DNA of 64,000 nt from NCBI GenBank assembly GCA_963788305.1, contig CAWBGK010000016.1, forward strand, positions 1 through 64,000, written 5' to 3'. Position 1 is the first letter of the stretch; each line of letters opens with the position of its first letter. Positions 29,186 through 39,622 of this stretch are shown one piece after another. The position numbers and the translations under genes are program-made. Source of the DNA: UTCFX2 sp963788305 (lineage in GTDB: Bacteria; Chloroflexota; Anaerolineae; Anaerolineales; UBA4823). The notes beneath the pieces were generated by a model. That model had not been told where the DNA came from. It did no database searches and saw only the letters and a list, made by a program, of their open reading frames with translations.

Positions 29186-30154
29186 ATGAAATATCGAAAT
29201 CTTGGTCGCACCGGGTTAAAAGTGTCCGAGTTATGCCTGGGCACAATGCAGTTCGGCTGGACTGCCGATGAGGGACTTTCTTATAAAATCCTGGATGCTA
29301 GCTTTGAGGCTGGGGTTAATTTCATAGATACAGCGGATATCTACTCCAATTGGGTCCCCGGCAATCCAGGCGGTGTGGCTGAAGAAATTATCGGCCGCTG
29401 GATGAAGAAATCATCCATTCCGCGTGACCGAATTATCATTGCCAGTAAAGTCCGTGGACGATTAGGCAAAGGACCAAATGACGAAGGTCTCTCCAGAGCG
29501 CACATATTCAGTGCTGTGGACGGTTCGCTTCGACGTCTTGATACCGACTATCTCGATCTTTACCAATCCCATTGGTTCGATGAAAACACCCCGATTGAAG
29601 AGACGCTCCAGGCTTATGATGATTTGGTTCTTAAGGGGAAAGTCAGGTACATCGGCGCTTCCAACTATCCTGCCTGGCGTCTGACGGCCGCGATCTGGAC
29701 TGCGCGGCATTACCAGCTGGTCCAATACCAATCTCTGCAGCCGCATTATAACCTTGTCCACCGTAAAGAATTCGAAAGCGAGCTGGCAGACGTAGCTAGA
29801 GAATATGGTTTAGCTGTGCTTCCATACAGCCCTCTGGCCGCTGGATTCCTGACTGGAAAATATCGGCCCGGGATCGTCCCCGAGAGCGCACGCAAGGGAA
29901 GAGCCTCACGCTATTTTTCCGAGGAAAACTGGCAACTGCTGGAAGTGATGAAAAAAATTGCACAGGCACATGCAGAAGCATCAATCTCGCAAATTGCTCT
30001 GGCGTGGCTGCTTTCTAATCCCCTGATTACGAGCCCAATCATTGGTCCACGCAGCCTGGATCAGCTTATAGACAATCTTGGTGCAGCTCAAATTGAATTA
30101 TCGGCTGAAGAAATTCTGTCGTTAAATCAAGCCAGCAGACAGGATTCCATTTGA
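29186..30154 (+). CDS. Aldo/keto reductase
   Basis: A 322-residue NAD(P)H-dependent reductase of the AKR superfamily. The N-terminus MKYRNLGRTGLKVSELCLGT is typical. The catalytic tetrad is visible as FIDTADIYS (Asp, Tyr), IIASKVRG (Lys) and DLYQSHWFD (His). SPIIGPRSLDQLIDNLGA is the C-terminal cofactor-binding part. The substrate is unknown. It starts 4 bases after galE. Its last 33 bases overlap the end of the convergent HD-GYP gene. Confidence 0.92.
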   Translation: MKYRNLGRTGLKVSELCLGTMQFGWTADEGLSYKILDASFEAGVNFIDTADIYSNWVPGNPGGVAEEIIGRWMKKSSIPRDRIIIASKVRGRLGKGPNDEGLSRAHIFSAVDGSLRRLDTDYLDLYQSHWFDENTPIEETLQAYDDLVLKGKVRYIGASNYPAWRLTAAIWTARHYQLVQYQSLQPHYNLVHRKEFESELADVAREYGLAVLPYSPLAAGFLTGKYRPGIVPESARKGRASRYFSEENWQLLEVMKKIAQAHAEASISQIALAWLLSNPLITSPIIGPRSLDQLIDNLGAAQIELSAEEILSLNQASRQDSI

Positions 30155-31108
30155 GTCGAAATTTCTCGCTGAAACAAACGCTTGGACAACCGCCGGATCA
30201 TAGCGGCTGCCGGCATTTTCCATGATTTCCTCGATCGCTTTTTCTGGCGAACATTCCGGCTGGTAGACTCTTCTGGTTGTCATCGCATCAAAGGCGTCTG
30301 CAACAGCAACTACGCGCGCTTCGATCGGGATCGCATCTCCAGATAGCCCTTCCGGGTATCCCTGTCCATCCCAACGCTCGTGGTGATATTTTATGATAGG
30401 AATTGCACCTGCAAGGTAGGGGATTTTTTGAAGCAGTTCTGCCCCAATTTCCGTGTGCCTTTTCATCTCGATCCATTCCTGGTCATTCAATGGACCAGGT
30501 TTCCGCAGAACCCCCTCGCGGATATATATCTTTCCTATATCATGTAAAATCGCGCCAAAACGCAAAGATACGATTTGCGAGCGATTTAACCCGAGTTTTT
30601 CAGCAATCATCACCGCTAATTCCATAACTCGTTCTACATGCCCTCGAGTATAACTGTCGCGCAGTTCTATCGCGTTCGCCAGCATGATCAAGCTCGATTC
30701 ATACGCTTGTTGGAGCTGGGCGAGCATCAGCTGCTGATTGCGCTCAACCCGCGAACGAATGGTTGTAACTAGCTCATGTCGTTCTACCGGTTTAACCAGA
30801 TAATCTTCAGCGCCCAACTTTTTACTGGTATAGAGGTCATCTCGATCTCCCCGGGCGGTCAGGAAAATAAATGGGATCGGGACCCATTCCGGATGGGAAC
30901 GCACCGCTTCATAAAACTCATATCCATTCATTTCCGGCATGGAAATATCGGATAGGATCAGATCCGGGACAGTCATTTTCATCTGCTTGAGTGCGTCTTT
31001 ACCATGACACGCAGTAATGACGTGATACCCCTCTGTCTCGAGTAGAATTTGTAATCCTTCCCGCAGGATATCATGATCTTCAACGATTAACAACGTGATT
31101 TCGGACAT
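30122..31108 (-). CDS. Response regulator with HD-GYP domain (RpfG-like)
   Basis: A 328-residue two-domain protein. The receiver domain has TLLIVEDHD, the phospho-acceptor D54 in LILSDISMPEMNGYE, and K106 in DYLVKPV. The HD-GYP domain has ILHDIGKIYIREGVL (H189, D190) and HHERWDGQGYPEGLSG (242-256), matching active cyclic-di-GMP phosphodiesterases. It likely lowers c-di-GMP when phosphorylated. No histidine kinase is adjacent. The GGDEF protein at 51518 could be an opposing enzyme. The 3' end overlaps the aldo/keto reductase gene by 33 bases. Confidence 0.92.
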   Translation of the reverse strand: MSEITLLIVEDHDILREGLQILLETEGYHVITACHGKDALKQMKMTVPDLILSDISMPEMNGYEFYEAVRSHPEWVPIPFIFLTARGDRDDLYTSKKLGAEDYLVKPVERHELVTTIRSRVERNQQLMLAQLQQAYESSLIMLANAIELRDSYTRGHVERVMELAVMIAEKLGLNRSQIVSLRFGAILHDIGKIYIREGVLRKPGPLNDQEWIEMKRHTEIGAELLQKIPYLAGAIPIIKYHHERWDGQGYPEGLSGDAIPIEARVVAVADAFDAMTTRRVYQPECSPEKAIEEIMENAGSRYDPAVVQAFVSARNFDSNGILSAGLI

Positions 31109-31300
31109 ATTCGATCTGACAAATGGGTGATTTATTTATTTAAAATGAATTATGGAAAATATCTCTTCGATTCTAGCATAGTAGAACAGGTTTTCGAAGT
31201 TACATTTGTATTCTATTTTCAGACCAATATCATAATCTCTGACATAATTATTCAGATCGGTTACAATTGGCTCGCCAGTCTAAAAAATAGGGAGTTTCAA

Positions 31301-32233
31301 ATGAGACCTTTGCTTGATCTTAATCACAATGTACACACGCTCGACCTGGGCTTTCTCGATTTACCTGGGACGATTGCTGCCTATCTTATTCCTCATGCGA
31401 AAGGTGCTGTCCTAGTCGAATGCGGACCTGGATCGACAATTGAGAATTTGATCGATGCGATAAACGCTCATGGGTTAAAACCGGGTGATATCACCGATGT
31501 CCTCATCACTCACATACACCTTGACCATGCTGGCTCGGCAGGCTGGTGGGCCCGGCAGGGAGCCCGAATACATCTGCATCCTGTTGGGGCGCCACATATG
31601 GAAGATCCCGAGAAATTACTTTTGAGCGCCAGCCGGATTTATGGTGAGAAGATGGAAAGCCTATGGGGTGAATTTCTACCAGTTCCAGCTGAAAAACTTT
31701 TCGTCCACAGCGACGACGAGGTGATCGAAATTGAAGATTTACAGTTCACAGCAATCGATACGCCCGGTCATGCCTTTCACCATCTGGTTTACCTGTTTGA
31801 AGATCATTGTTTTTCCGGTGATATTGGAGGAGTTCGTGTCGGTCAAGTCCCTCATCTCAGTCTCCCAATGGTGCCGCCTGAATTTCACCTTGAGCTCTGG
31901 CGTGAAAGCCTGAACAAGCTGGTTAAGCTTTATCAAGCCGGCAGCTTCTCTTTAATAGTCCCCACACATTTCGGGATTTTTTCGGATTCCGGATGGCAGC
32001 TAAGCAAAATGGAGCAGTTGTTAGCAGAGACGGAAGCGTGGATCGCCCAGGAAATGGCACAATCCCCGTCTGTTGAGCGTCTAAATGAGAGATATTTAGA
32101 TTGGATGGAAGAACGCGCTCAAAAGGATGGTTTATCCGAAAGCGATATCCAGGCTTTTGAAGCTGCCAATCCTTCCTGGATGTCTGCCTCAGGAATTTTC
32201 CGCTATTGGCACAAAGTCCGAAACCTGGCCTGA
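31301..32233 (+). CDS. MBL-fold metallohydrolase
   Basis: The 310-residue product starts at ATG 31301 behind AGGGAG; the upstream extension of the frame lacks a ribosome site and is not credible. LITHIHLDHAGSAGWWA gives HxHxDH. HLHPVGAPHMEDPEKL, AIDTPGHAFHHLVYLFED, CFSGDIGG and VPTHFGIF supply the other ligands. It resembles glyoxalase-II-like and other thioester-type hydrolases. The substrate is unknown. It stands alone between a response regulator and a membrane protein of opposite direction. Confidence 0.87.
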   Translation: MRPLLDLNHNVHTLDLGFLDLPGTIAAYLIPHAKGAVLVECGPGSTIENLIDAINAHGLKPGDITDVLITHIHLDHAGSAGWWARQGARIHLHPVGAPHMEDPEKLLLSASRIYGEKMESLWGEFLPVPAEKLFVHSDDEVIEIEDLQFTAIDTPGHAFHHLVYLFEDHCFSGDIGGVRVGQVPHLSLPMVPPEFHLELWRESLNKLVKLYQAGSFSLIVPTHFGIFSDSGWQLSKMEQLLAETEAWIAQEMAQSPSVERLNERYLDWMEERAQKDGLSESDIQAFEAANPSWMSASGIFRYWHKVRNLA

Positions 32234-32309
32234 GCAATTAATCACTCGGATTTTTAAGAGACCGGTACCTGTGAGCTGCATCCTGGTGCATCCGCTGCCT
32301 TGAAACCTA

Positions 32310-33046
32310 TCAGCCGGCAATGACTTGCTCTTTTACCGTGTGACTTTTATATAGGTCTTGATAAATCAGGAAACCGATCGCTACATACGCCATCGTTTTT
32401 GGGATCATTAACATACCGATCGCTGGTAAAACTTGGACAAACAGGATCACTGGTAGATAACAGGCATATGAGATCAGGATGCTTATTCCTATCCAATAGA
32501 AGGTCCGGTCATTGACCTTCCGAGCTTCCCGAAAGATCAAGTATGCAAGCCCTAATCCCTGGATGATCAATGGGAAATTACGAACTGTTGCCCAGGGTTG
32601 AGGTGGGACGACACTCTGCCAGGCATTCATCGGAAGTGATCATATAATATCAATCGGATGATTGCCGAACCAATCAGGACAGCTTCAAACCAGCCATATT
32701 TTCGATCGAACCGCTCCCGCCACAGCTCGAGCATAAATACATAAAAGAGCGTAACAGTAATCGCGGTCATTAACGCGCCTGCGCCGACCAGGCTCAAGCG
32801 AAAACCTAATAGCTGGATGCTGCTGTCTAATCGTCCAAGCGCATAAGCCCACACCCGAAAACCGACATGACCCGTATCACCCAACGCCAGGAGGCCGAAA
32901 GCAGCAATCACCAAATTTCCCTGCCGCCTTTCGCCAGGTTCCAGCTCGTTTCGCCGCCAAAACATGACGCCAACCAATACCCAAATCACACAAAGGTAAG
33001 TGATATTGAATATGATTTCAATCCAGATCAGCAATTCTTCTGGCAT
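32310..33046 (-). CDS. Seven-helix membrane protein, split in two frames
   Basis: The first frame (33046-32627) holds about four helices, such as IWIEIIFNITYLCVIWVLVG and ALMTAITVTLFYVFML. The second (32630-32310) holds three more, such as FYWIGISILISYACYLPVIL and MAYVAIGFLIYQDL. The two overlap by 4 bases (ATGA), so they could be two coupled genes. The joined sequence around DHF and MNAWQSVVPPQPWATVRNFP reads like one continuous protein of about 245 residues. Function unknown. Coupled genes remain possible. Confidence 0.6.
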
Positions 33047-33216
33047 ATTTGACTCCTCGATCTAGTGATTAATAGAAGTACTTTCGATCCGGGCAGACAA
33101 CAAGACGAGTATATTATCAAGGGCTTGAGGATCTGTAAAGCATGCTCGCATCTTCCAATATCTTTGTTCTGTGATAGGATTGAAAACGATCTCTTCACGG
33201 AACAAAAAGAGGAGTT

Positions 33217-34566
33217 ATGATAGAAATTTCTGATTCTGATATTCTCGCCCTTTCCCTCGAACATTCTTTTTGGACCTGGTCAGCTCAAGGCAGCGTCTCA
33301 CCGATCCCCGTCAAGCGCGCCAAAGGCGTTTATTTCTGGGATGTGAACGACAAAAGATACCTCGATCTAAACTCAATGGTGATGTGCGTGAATATCGGCC
33401 ATGGAGACGAGCGTGTGATTAACGCAATTGTCGAACAAGCCCGCCAGCTTCCATTTGCCGGTCCGCCGATGGCAACCAGGCCGCGGGCTGTGCTAGGGAA
33501 GCTGCTTTCTGAGATCACTCCTGGAAATCTCGACCACTTTCTTTTCACGCTGGGCGGTGCAGACGCGAACGAAAATGCGATAAAGCTGGCACGAGCCTAT
33601 ACCGGCCGGCATAAAATCCTCGCCCGCTACCGATCTTATCATGGCGCTTCTGCTGGAGCGATCGCAGCGACAGGAGACCCCCGCCGCATCGCCTGGGAAC
33701 CGAATACCATGCCCGGAGTCGTTCATTTTCTCGACCCCTACCGGTATCGTTCGACTTTCCACAGGATGAATCCAGACCTCTCTGAGGCAGACTTCTGTGA
33801 GGATTATCTGAATCATCTCGAAGAAATCATCCAGTATGAAGGCCCACATACCATAGCAGCGATCCTGATCGAGACCGTGACTGGGACGAATGGCGTGATC
33901 ATCCCACCAGATGGTTATCTCCAGGGAGTCCGGGCTCTCTGCGACCGTTATGGGATTCTGCTGATTGCAGACGAAGTGATGAGCGGGTTTGGACGCACCG
34001 GGCGGTGGTTTGCGATCGATCACTGGCAGACGGTTCCTGATTTGATGGTCATGGCAAAAGGCCTCACTTCAGCCTATGCGCCGTTGGGTGCGGTGGCCAT
34101 GCGCCCGGAAATTCACGAATATTTCAAAGATCGTGTTTATCAAGGTGGGCTTACGTACAATTCTCACCCGATCTCGCTTGCCGCGGCTATCGCCAATATC
34201 CAGGTGATGCAGGAAGATCGTCTGGTCGAACGCACTGCCGCGCTTGGTCCAGTCTTCCATAGAATGCTCACTGACCTGGGCGAGCAGCACCGTTCCATCG
34301 GAGAAGTCCGATCTATTGGTCTGTTTGGCATTCTAGAGCTCGTTCGCGACCGGCGCACAAAAGAACCGATGGCACCCTTTAACGGCAGCAGCCCGGAAAT
34401 GAACGCTCTGCGCAAGTATTTGCTCGACCAGGGAGTCTACATTTATACGCACTGGCATTCAATCTTGATCATCCCACCGCTGATCATTACAGAAGATCAG
34501 CTCAATGAAGGTTTTTCTGTACTGGATAAAGCCCTGGCAGAAGTCGACAAAGCAGTGAAGGACTGA
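33217..34566 (+). CDS. Class III PLP-dependent aminotransferase
   Basis: A 449-residue fold-type I aminotransferase. GVYFWDVNDKRYLDLNSMV is the N-terminal signature. LFTLGGADANENAIKLARAY binds the PLP phosphate. ILLIADEVMSGFGRTGRWFA has the Asp that pairs with the pyridine nitrogen, and MVMAKGLTSAYAPLGAV has the Schiff-base Lys. It resembles omega-amino acid or taurine:pyruvate aminotransferases, but the amino donor cannot be told. The start follows AAAGAGGAG. Open throughout. Confidence 0.9.
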   Translation: MIEISDSDILALSLEHSFWTWSAQGSVSPIPVKRAKGVYFWDVNDKRYLDLNSMVMCVNIGHGDERVINAIVEQARQLPFAGPPMATRPRAVLGKLLSEITPGNLDHFLFTLGGADANENAIKLARAYTGRHKILARYRSYHGASAGAIAATGDPRRIAWEPNTMPGVVHFLDPYRYRSTFHRMNPDLSEADFCEDYLNHLEEIIQYEGPHTIAAILIETVTGTNGVIIPPDGYLQGVRALCDRYGILLIADEVMSGFGRTGRWFAIDHWQTVPDLMVMAKGLTSAYAPLGAVAMRPEIHEYFKDRVYQGGLTYNSHPISLAAAIANIQVMQEDRLVERTAALGPVFHRMLTDLGEQHRSIGEVRSIGLFGILELVRDRRTKEPMAPFNGSSPEMNALRKYLLDQGVYIYTHWHSILIIPPLIITEDQLNEGFSVLDKALAEVDKAVKD

Positions 34567-34586
34567 GGCAAACCGCGCTATATTCA

Positions 34587-36048
34587 TTGGAAGAATATCT
34601 AATCCCGACTGAATTTCTGAGCTGGATGCACCGCCTGCTCGGCGACGAATTCCCGGCTTTTCAGGCGGTTTACCGCGATCCCCCTGTTTCTGGGTTGAGA
34701 GTAAACACGCTAAAAATCTCACCTGCTGAGCTGGTGAGGAGTCTACCGATCAGGCTCTCGCCGGTGCCCTGGTGCTCAGCAGGCTTTTTGATTCAATCCG
34801 ATATGGGACCTGGGGACGCCTCGCCAGGAAAGCAGCCACAGCACGCCGCTGGACTGTATTACGTGCAGGAGCCATCGGCGATGCTTTCAGCTGAAGCACT
34901 TCATCCGAAGCCAGGAGAGAATATCTTGGATTTGTGTGCGGCGCCTGGGGGGAAAACCACACATCTTGTCTCCTGGATGGAAAACGAAGGGACGCTAGTT
35001 GCAAACGAAACCCACCCCAAGCGCGTATGGGAGCTGGCGCAAAACCTGGAGCGTTGGGGGGCTCGCAATGCTGCGATCACCCAGGAATCACCTGCTCGAC
35101 TTACCGAATCCTTCACCGATTTTTTTGACAGGGTTCTTGTCGATGCACCCTGTTCTGGTGAAGGAATGTTCCGAAAATCTGCAGCAGCTCGGCGTGATTG
35201 GAATAAAAATCTGGTCGAATCATGCGCCTTCCGGCAATTTTCAATTCTTAAATCGGCCGTAAAAATGCTGAAACCAGGCGGATCGCTGGTTTACTCGACC
35301 TGTACATTCAATCCAATCGAGAATGAATCGGTCATTGGCAGGTTACTAAAAGATCAGCCTGAGCTGGAGATCGTCGAACGCCCCCGGTTTGCCGGTTCTT
35401 CTCCTGGAAGATCAGATTGGGCGATATTGGATTCCCAATCACCAGATTTGTCCCGAGCCGATCGGATCTGGCCGCATACTGCCCCTGGTGAAGGGCACTT
35501 TGTGGCAGTGCTTTGTCGGAAATCATCTTCACTTCCGCGAAAAAATCATTCGACTCGCAAGCAATACCACAATAGAACGTTTGGTGAATTCCTGAGCAAA
35601 CCCCAAATGCGTTGTGTCCTGGATTTCTGGCAGGAGAAACATTCGCTCCGACCTTTTTACAGACCACATAACCAGTGAAAATCGATTGCGATTGGTAGGA
35701 TCTTATATCTACTATATCTCCGAAAAACTACCTGACCTTTCCAGTTTACGAGTGATCCACCCGGGATGGTGGATCGGTACTCTCCATTCATCTGAGTTCT
35801 CAAACAAACTCAGATTTGAGCCATCCCAATCGTTGGCTATGGGACTTAATATGACGCAGGTTCAGTATTCACTCGACCTGCCGTCCGACAGTCGAGAAAT
35901 CTACGCATATTTGCGCGGTGAATCCCTCTCCATCTCTGGTAGAGATGGGTGGGTCCTTGTCTGTACCGATGGATTTCCTATTGGATGGGGAAAGTTGGTT
36001 GCTGGAACGCTTAAAAACTGTTATCCGCGCGGGCTGCGCTGGTCCTGA
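34587..36048 (+). CDS. RsmF-like RNA m5C methyltransferase (one frameshift)
   Basis: A NOL1/NOP2/sun-family enzyme of about 486 residues that makes 5-methylcytosine in rRNA or tRNA. The catalytic part has PPVSGLRVNTLKISP, YYVQEPSAMLSAEAL, the SAM motif ILDLCAAPGGKTTHL, the DAPCSGEGMFRK cysteine and the YSTCTFNPIENE cysteine nucleophile. A shift near 35660 splits the C-terminal PUA-like domain, which resumes as NRLRLVGSYIYYISEKLP and ends with FEPSQSLAMGLNM and PIGWGKLVAGTLKNCYPRGL. The start is TTG 34587. The last 28 bases overlap the end of the convergent gene. Confidence 0.88.
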
Positions 36049-37745
36049 ATCCGCTGAAGATCCAGCTTGAAAATACGCCTCAGGATAGCCAGCGTAGCAG
36101 CATAAGTGGAATCCATCCCAAAATAGGAAAGACTTCCAGCCCCCAGGTTCTTCCCTTTCCCCAGGGGAGTATCCGAAGCGTAATGGACCAGTCCAATATC
36201 AAACGGCAGGCCATACAGGTTGATGATTTCATTCACCGGATGCCGGGTTGGGCGGTGCATTTCAAATACTGCAGACAGGTAAGGACCCGACTCCATCTCT
36301 ATGACTGTGTACCCTTCTCTGTAAAACACATCCATGTAATCTGCAGTTTGAAGGAAGGTCCCCTGGACCGTGACCGATTTTTGATTATCCAGTACTGCTC
36401 CAAATGTCAGGTCCGGATAGACATCCGCAGCAGACAAGCAGTTAGGGAACAGGTATGTGTTTTGAGAATGCTCGTCATGAATCACATTTGAGATCATCAC
36501 ATCACCAATAACGGCGTTAAGCGTTGCTGCCTTGCCCATGATGTAGACCCCTAAAACCGATCCCACCCTTGCAGAGACTTCTGCCAGGATATCATATGCC
36601 GCAAGACCGAGTGGATAATCGATGTTCAGAATCAGGGCGTCGCTCTTGCTCAGACTTTCCGTCGCTCCTAGCCGTAGCCTTGGATCGACCTGATCAAGCG
36701 TCAGTCGTGCGATCTCGATCACTTGAGTTTCGACATCAAAAGAATGTTTGCTGGATATGCGCTGGATCCCCTTAGAGCGTTCATAATTCAGCTGCTCGTT
36801 CAACAGACTCTTTCCCTTCTCTTGCTGTTGGGCTTTCTTCAGCAAATAATAGAGAAAATTTTCCTTGCTGCTCGGAGAGCGCCCGCTCAGCAGATCAGTC
36901 CATTCGTTTTTAAGTCCGGAATTACCAGGGCGTTCGAGTGTAGCAACTAAATCATCCTGTTTCTTCAGCGCAAATCCAGAAAGAATATTGGCCAGGCTGT
37001 GCGTGTTGCTGGAGACAAAATATACCGGTCGCTCACCAATATCAGGTCTGGCGCTTTCAATGTTATCCCACCAGGAGTTGCGCGCCCGCCTGTACTCACT
37101 CATCGATCCACTCAACAAGCGAACCTGCAGGTCACATGGAGACCGAGCAATCTTTTCGAGGTTTACTCCAAGTTCGCGGTCCCAGATTGCATAGAGCCGG
37201 TCAAAATCCTCTTCCGCGATCCCTAAATGATTGGCTAAACGGGCATATGCTTGAGGTCTGATACTCAATTCTTTCAGAAGCTGCGAGTCCCCTGACCTTC
37301 TCAGCTGATAATGCAGCTTGTTCCATTCGATCTGATAAGCTGTGAGAAGTGGAATGATATCATCGATATCCGAACGGCTGGCGATAAAACAAGCCAGTGT
37401 GCCGCCTCCGTTATAGTAACTCCGCCTCCGTCTTGCCTCAGCAATCACTTCCTGCCATTTACGGATATCCCCAAAACCTGCACTTTCAAATATTTCTGCT
37501 GTTTGGCCCAGGACGACCAATCTGACATCTGGCATGCACATCGGCAATCTCAGGACGGTATAGAGAAAAGCAGACATGTCTGAGTTTGTCCCACGCGCAG
37601 AAGGATGGAGCAGCGAATTCATCCCTGCATGCACTTCCTCCAGGGTTTTGATTTTCACCTGCGCAGTCGATCGTAGCAGGGAGTAATATGTGCGAGTGTA
37701 AAGCTCAACTTCTTCAGATTCGGTGGTGGGTACGGTTCTTTCCAT
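36021..37745 (-). CDS. Large protein with nucleoside-phosphorylase-like C-terminal half, unassigned
   Basis: A 574-residue intact protein. The N-terminal 340 residues look alpha-helical (for example YARLANHLGIAEEDFDRLYAIWDRELGV) and match nothing I can name. The C-terminal part reads like the purine-nucleoside-phosphorylase fold: SDALILNIDYPLGLAAYDIL, VLGVYIMGKAATLNAVIGDV, LTFGAVLDNQKSVTVQGTFLQ and, most telling, YTVIEMESGPYLSAVFEM, like the EME-S segment that binds ribose in that family. It may cleave or bind a nucleoside. It is the last gene of the minus-strand molybdenum hydroxylase unit, 38 bases after a small membrane protein, which fits purine metabolism by inference. Confidence 0.6.
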   Translation of the reverse strand: MERTVPTTESEEVELYTRTYYSLLRSTAQVKIKTLEEVHAGMNSLLHPSARGTNSDMSAFLYTVLRLPMCMPDVRLVVLGQTAEIFESAGFGDIRKWQEVIAEARRRRSYYNGGGTLACFIASRSDIDDIIPLLTAYQIEWNKLHYQLRRSGDSQLLKELSIRPQAYARLANHLGIAEEDFDRLYAIWDRELGVNLEKIARSPCDLQVRLLSGSMSEYRRARNSWWDNIESARPDIGERPVYFVSSNTHSLANILSGFALKKQDDLVATLERPGNSGLKNEWTDLLSGRSPSSKENFLYYLLKKAQQQEKGKSLLNEQLNYERSKGIQRISSKHSFDVETQVIEIARLTLDQVDPRLRLGATESLSKSDALILNIDYPLGLAAYDILAEVSARVGSVLGVYIMGKAATLNAVIGDVMISNVIHDEHSQNTYLFPNCLSAADVYPDLTFGAVLDNQKSVTVQGTFLQTADYMDVFYREGYTVIEMESGPYLSAVFEMHRPTRHPVNEIINLYGLPFDIGLVHYASDTPLGKGKNLGAGSLSYFGMDSTYAATLAILRRIFKLDLQRIQDQRSPRG

Positions 37746-37783
37746 GGTTGCTTATTTCTTTTCGGTCTGCATACCAGGTTCTA

Positions 37784-38170
37784 TTATCGGCTCGGTCTGG
37801 TTTTTCGACGGATCGGTGGGGAATCTACTGGTCCATATTTTTTTGGGCCAAGGATGGCATAAACGATCGAATAGATAACCATGACGATTGCAAATCCGAG
37901 CAGTAGCAGCACCGCAGTAACCATTAGATTGGCGTAAAAATGATTCATAGTCAAATCTGTATACGGCACCTTGAGCGATCTTGCCAGCTCTGCCGGGATT
38001 GGATACCAACTCTTTTCCATCGCCATCTGAACGAGCAAATCAGCTATAAAATATGCCAGGATTGGTGCAATTAAGAAGAGAATACACCCAATTCCCCGCC
38101 AGATTGGGTGTATTCTCCATGGTCTTGGTTCGGACGAGGTGGTGCGGCTCAGCCTGGAATATTTACCCAT
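37784..38170 (-). CDS. Small two-helix membrane protein
   Basis: A 128-residue protein with two membrane helices, GIGCILFLIAPILAYFIADL and ANLMVTAVLLLLGFAIVMVI, and basic ends. Not recognised. The ATG overlaps the last codons of the FAD-FeS fusion by 8 bases, so its translation is tied to that gene. Confidence 0.65.
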   Translation of the reverse strand: MGKYSRLSRTTSSEPRPWRIHPIWRGIGCILFLIAPILAYFIADLLVQMAMEKSWYPIPAELARSLKVPYTDLTMNHFYANLMVTAVLLLLGFAIVMVIYSIVYAILGPKKYGPVDSPPIRRKTRPSR

Positions 38171-39622
38171 CCATACCCTCCGTCATACTTGCTCGCTCGA
38201 TTGCCTGGATGATCTTGTAATAACCTGTACATCGGCACAAATTGCCCGTTATGGAATGCTTGATCTCGGTCTGATCCGGGTGAGGCTGCTCTTCTAGCAG
38301 TTTTACTGCAGACATGATGAAACCAGGAGTGCAATATCCGCACTGCACGGCGCCTTCATCGATAAATGCCTGCTGCACTGGATGCAGTTTCCCATCTTTA
38401 CTCACCCCTTCGATCGTGATTATCTCGGCTTGGTGGGCGCGCACTGCTGGAACCAAGCAGCTCATTACTGCTTTCCCATCCAGGAAAATCGTGCATGCCC
38501 CGCACTCACCTTCGGCACACCCTTCTTTTGTCCCGATCAAACCGGCTTCTTCTCTTAATAAACGCAGCAAGGTCTTCTGCTGACCAGTGGAAAAAGTATA
38601 TGTTCTTCCATTAATCCGGGTGGTGATCGGCGTCACATCAGTATGATGGATCTGCGCCGGTAAAGGATTGATATCATGATTCTTTCGGTCGCCCCACAAT
38701 ACGACGGGTTTTTCGGGAAATCCAATCCGTTCCTCTCTATTTAAAATCGCTTTCAGGCAGCGCGAAACCGAAACCCGTACGATTTCGTGACGGTATGTTG
38801 CCGGCGCGCGAATATCATCAATCGGATTGGCTGCTTGCTTTGCAAGCTCTGCCGTGCGTGCAATTGTCTCAGAAGTCAGCATTTGACCCGCAAGAAATGA
38901 TTCCGCATCGGTTGCGCGAACAATCGTCGGCGCAACCGAACCGAGAGTGATGACCGCGTTTTCAACCTTCGGATGGAGCATCTTTATCGGCGGCTTCCGA
39001 AAAGGTGAGCAGGACAGCTGCGTTGACAACCGAGATCGCCTGTGCTCGTACGCAGACCCAGCTTGAAAAAAGCTCCCCGTTGGTCAGGCTTTAATGCCGG
39101 CACAATGATATCGACCAGCATTTCATCGGGCTTCATAACTGTTCGCCGAACCCCTTGAAAGAACTCGGACAACGGAACAACGCGGTCGCCTTTGGTTGAG
39201 GCAAGTCGAACGCTTGCGTTCAAAGCCATCAATGGGGTGATCGTGTCGTTTGCAGGTGAGGCTGTGATCAGGTTGCCGGCAATCGTGCCACGGTTTCGAA
39301 TTTGCGGCGCCCCCACCTCCCAGGCAGCCTGAGCGAGCGGAAATAGCCGCTCAACAACCAGTTTGGAAGAAACACAATGGTTGTGGGTGACCATGGGTCC
39401 GATGTGGATGATTTCATTTTCATCGATCAGAATTTCATCCAGGCAGCGAACCCGGGTTATATCAATTAAAGTATCAATCCCCTTACGGACTCCGCGCTCC
39501 ATTTCCAGGATCAAGTCCGTCCCTCCAGCAATAATTCGGGCTTGCGGACCTTTTTCTGAAAGGATTTGCAGAGCTTCTTCTATACTTGTTACGCTAAAAT
39601 ATTCCTTCCACATAACAATCAA
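38163..39622 (-). CDS. Fused FAD-binding and [2Fe-2S] subunit of a molybdenum hydroxylase (one frameshift)
   Basis: A polypeptide of about 486 residues. The N-terminal part is a CoxM/XdhB-type FAD domain: IIAGGTDLILEME binds FAD phosphate and IRNRGTIAGNLITASP the isoalloxazine. After a shift between 39030 and 39070 the CO-dehydrogenase-flavoprotein C-terminal domain (AISVVNAAVLLTF, ADDIRAPATYRHEIVR-like) continues. A full CoxS domain follows: GCAEGECGACTIFLDGKAVMSC and QCGYCTPGF...NLCRCTGY carry the eight cysteines of two [2Fe-2S] clusters. In ordinary xanthine dehydrogenase the FeS part comes first, so this order is reversed. It overlaps xdhC by 4 bases. Confidence 0.88.
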
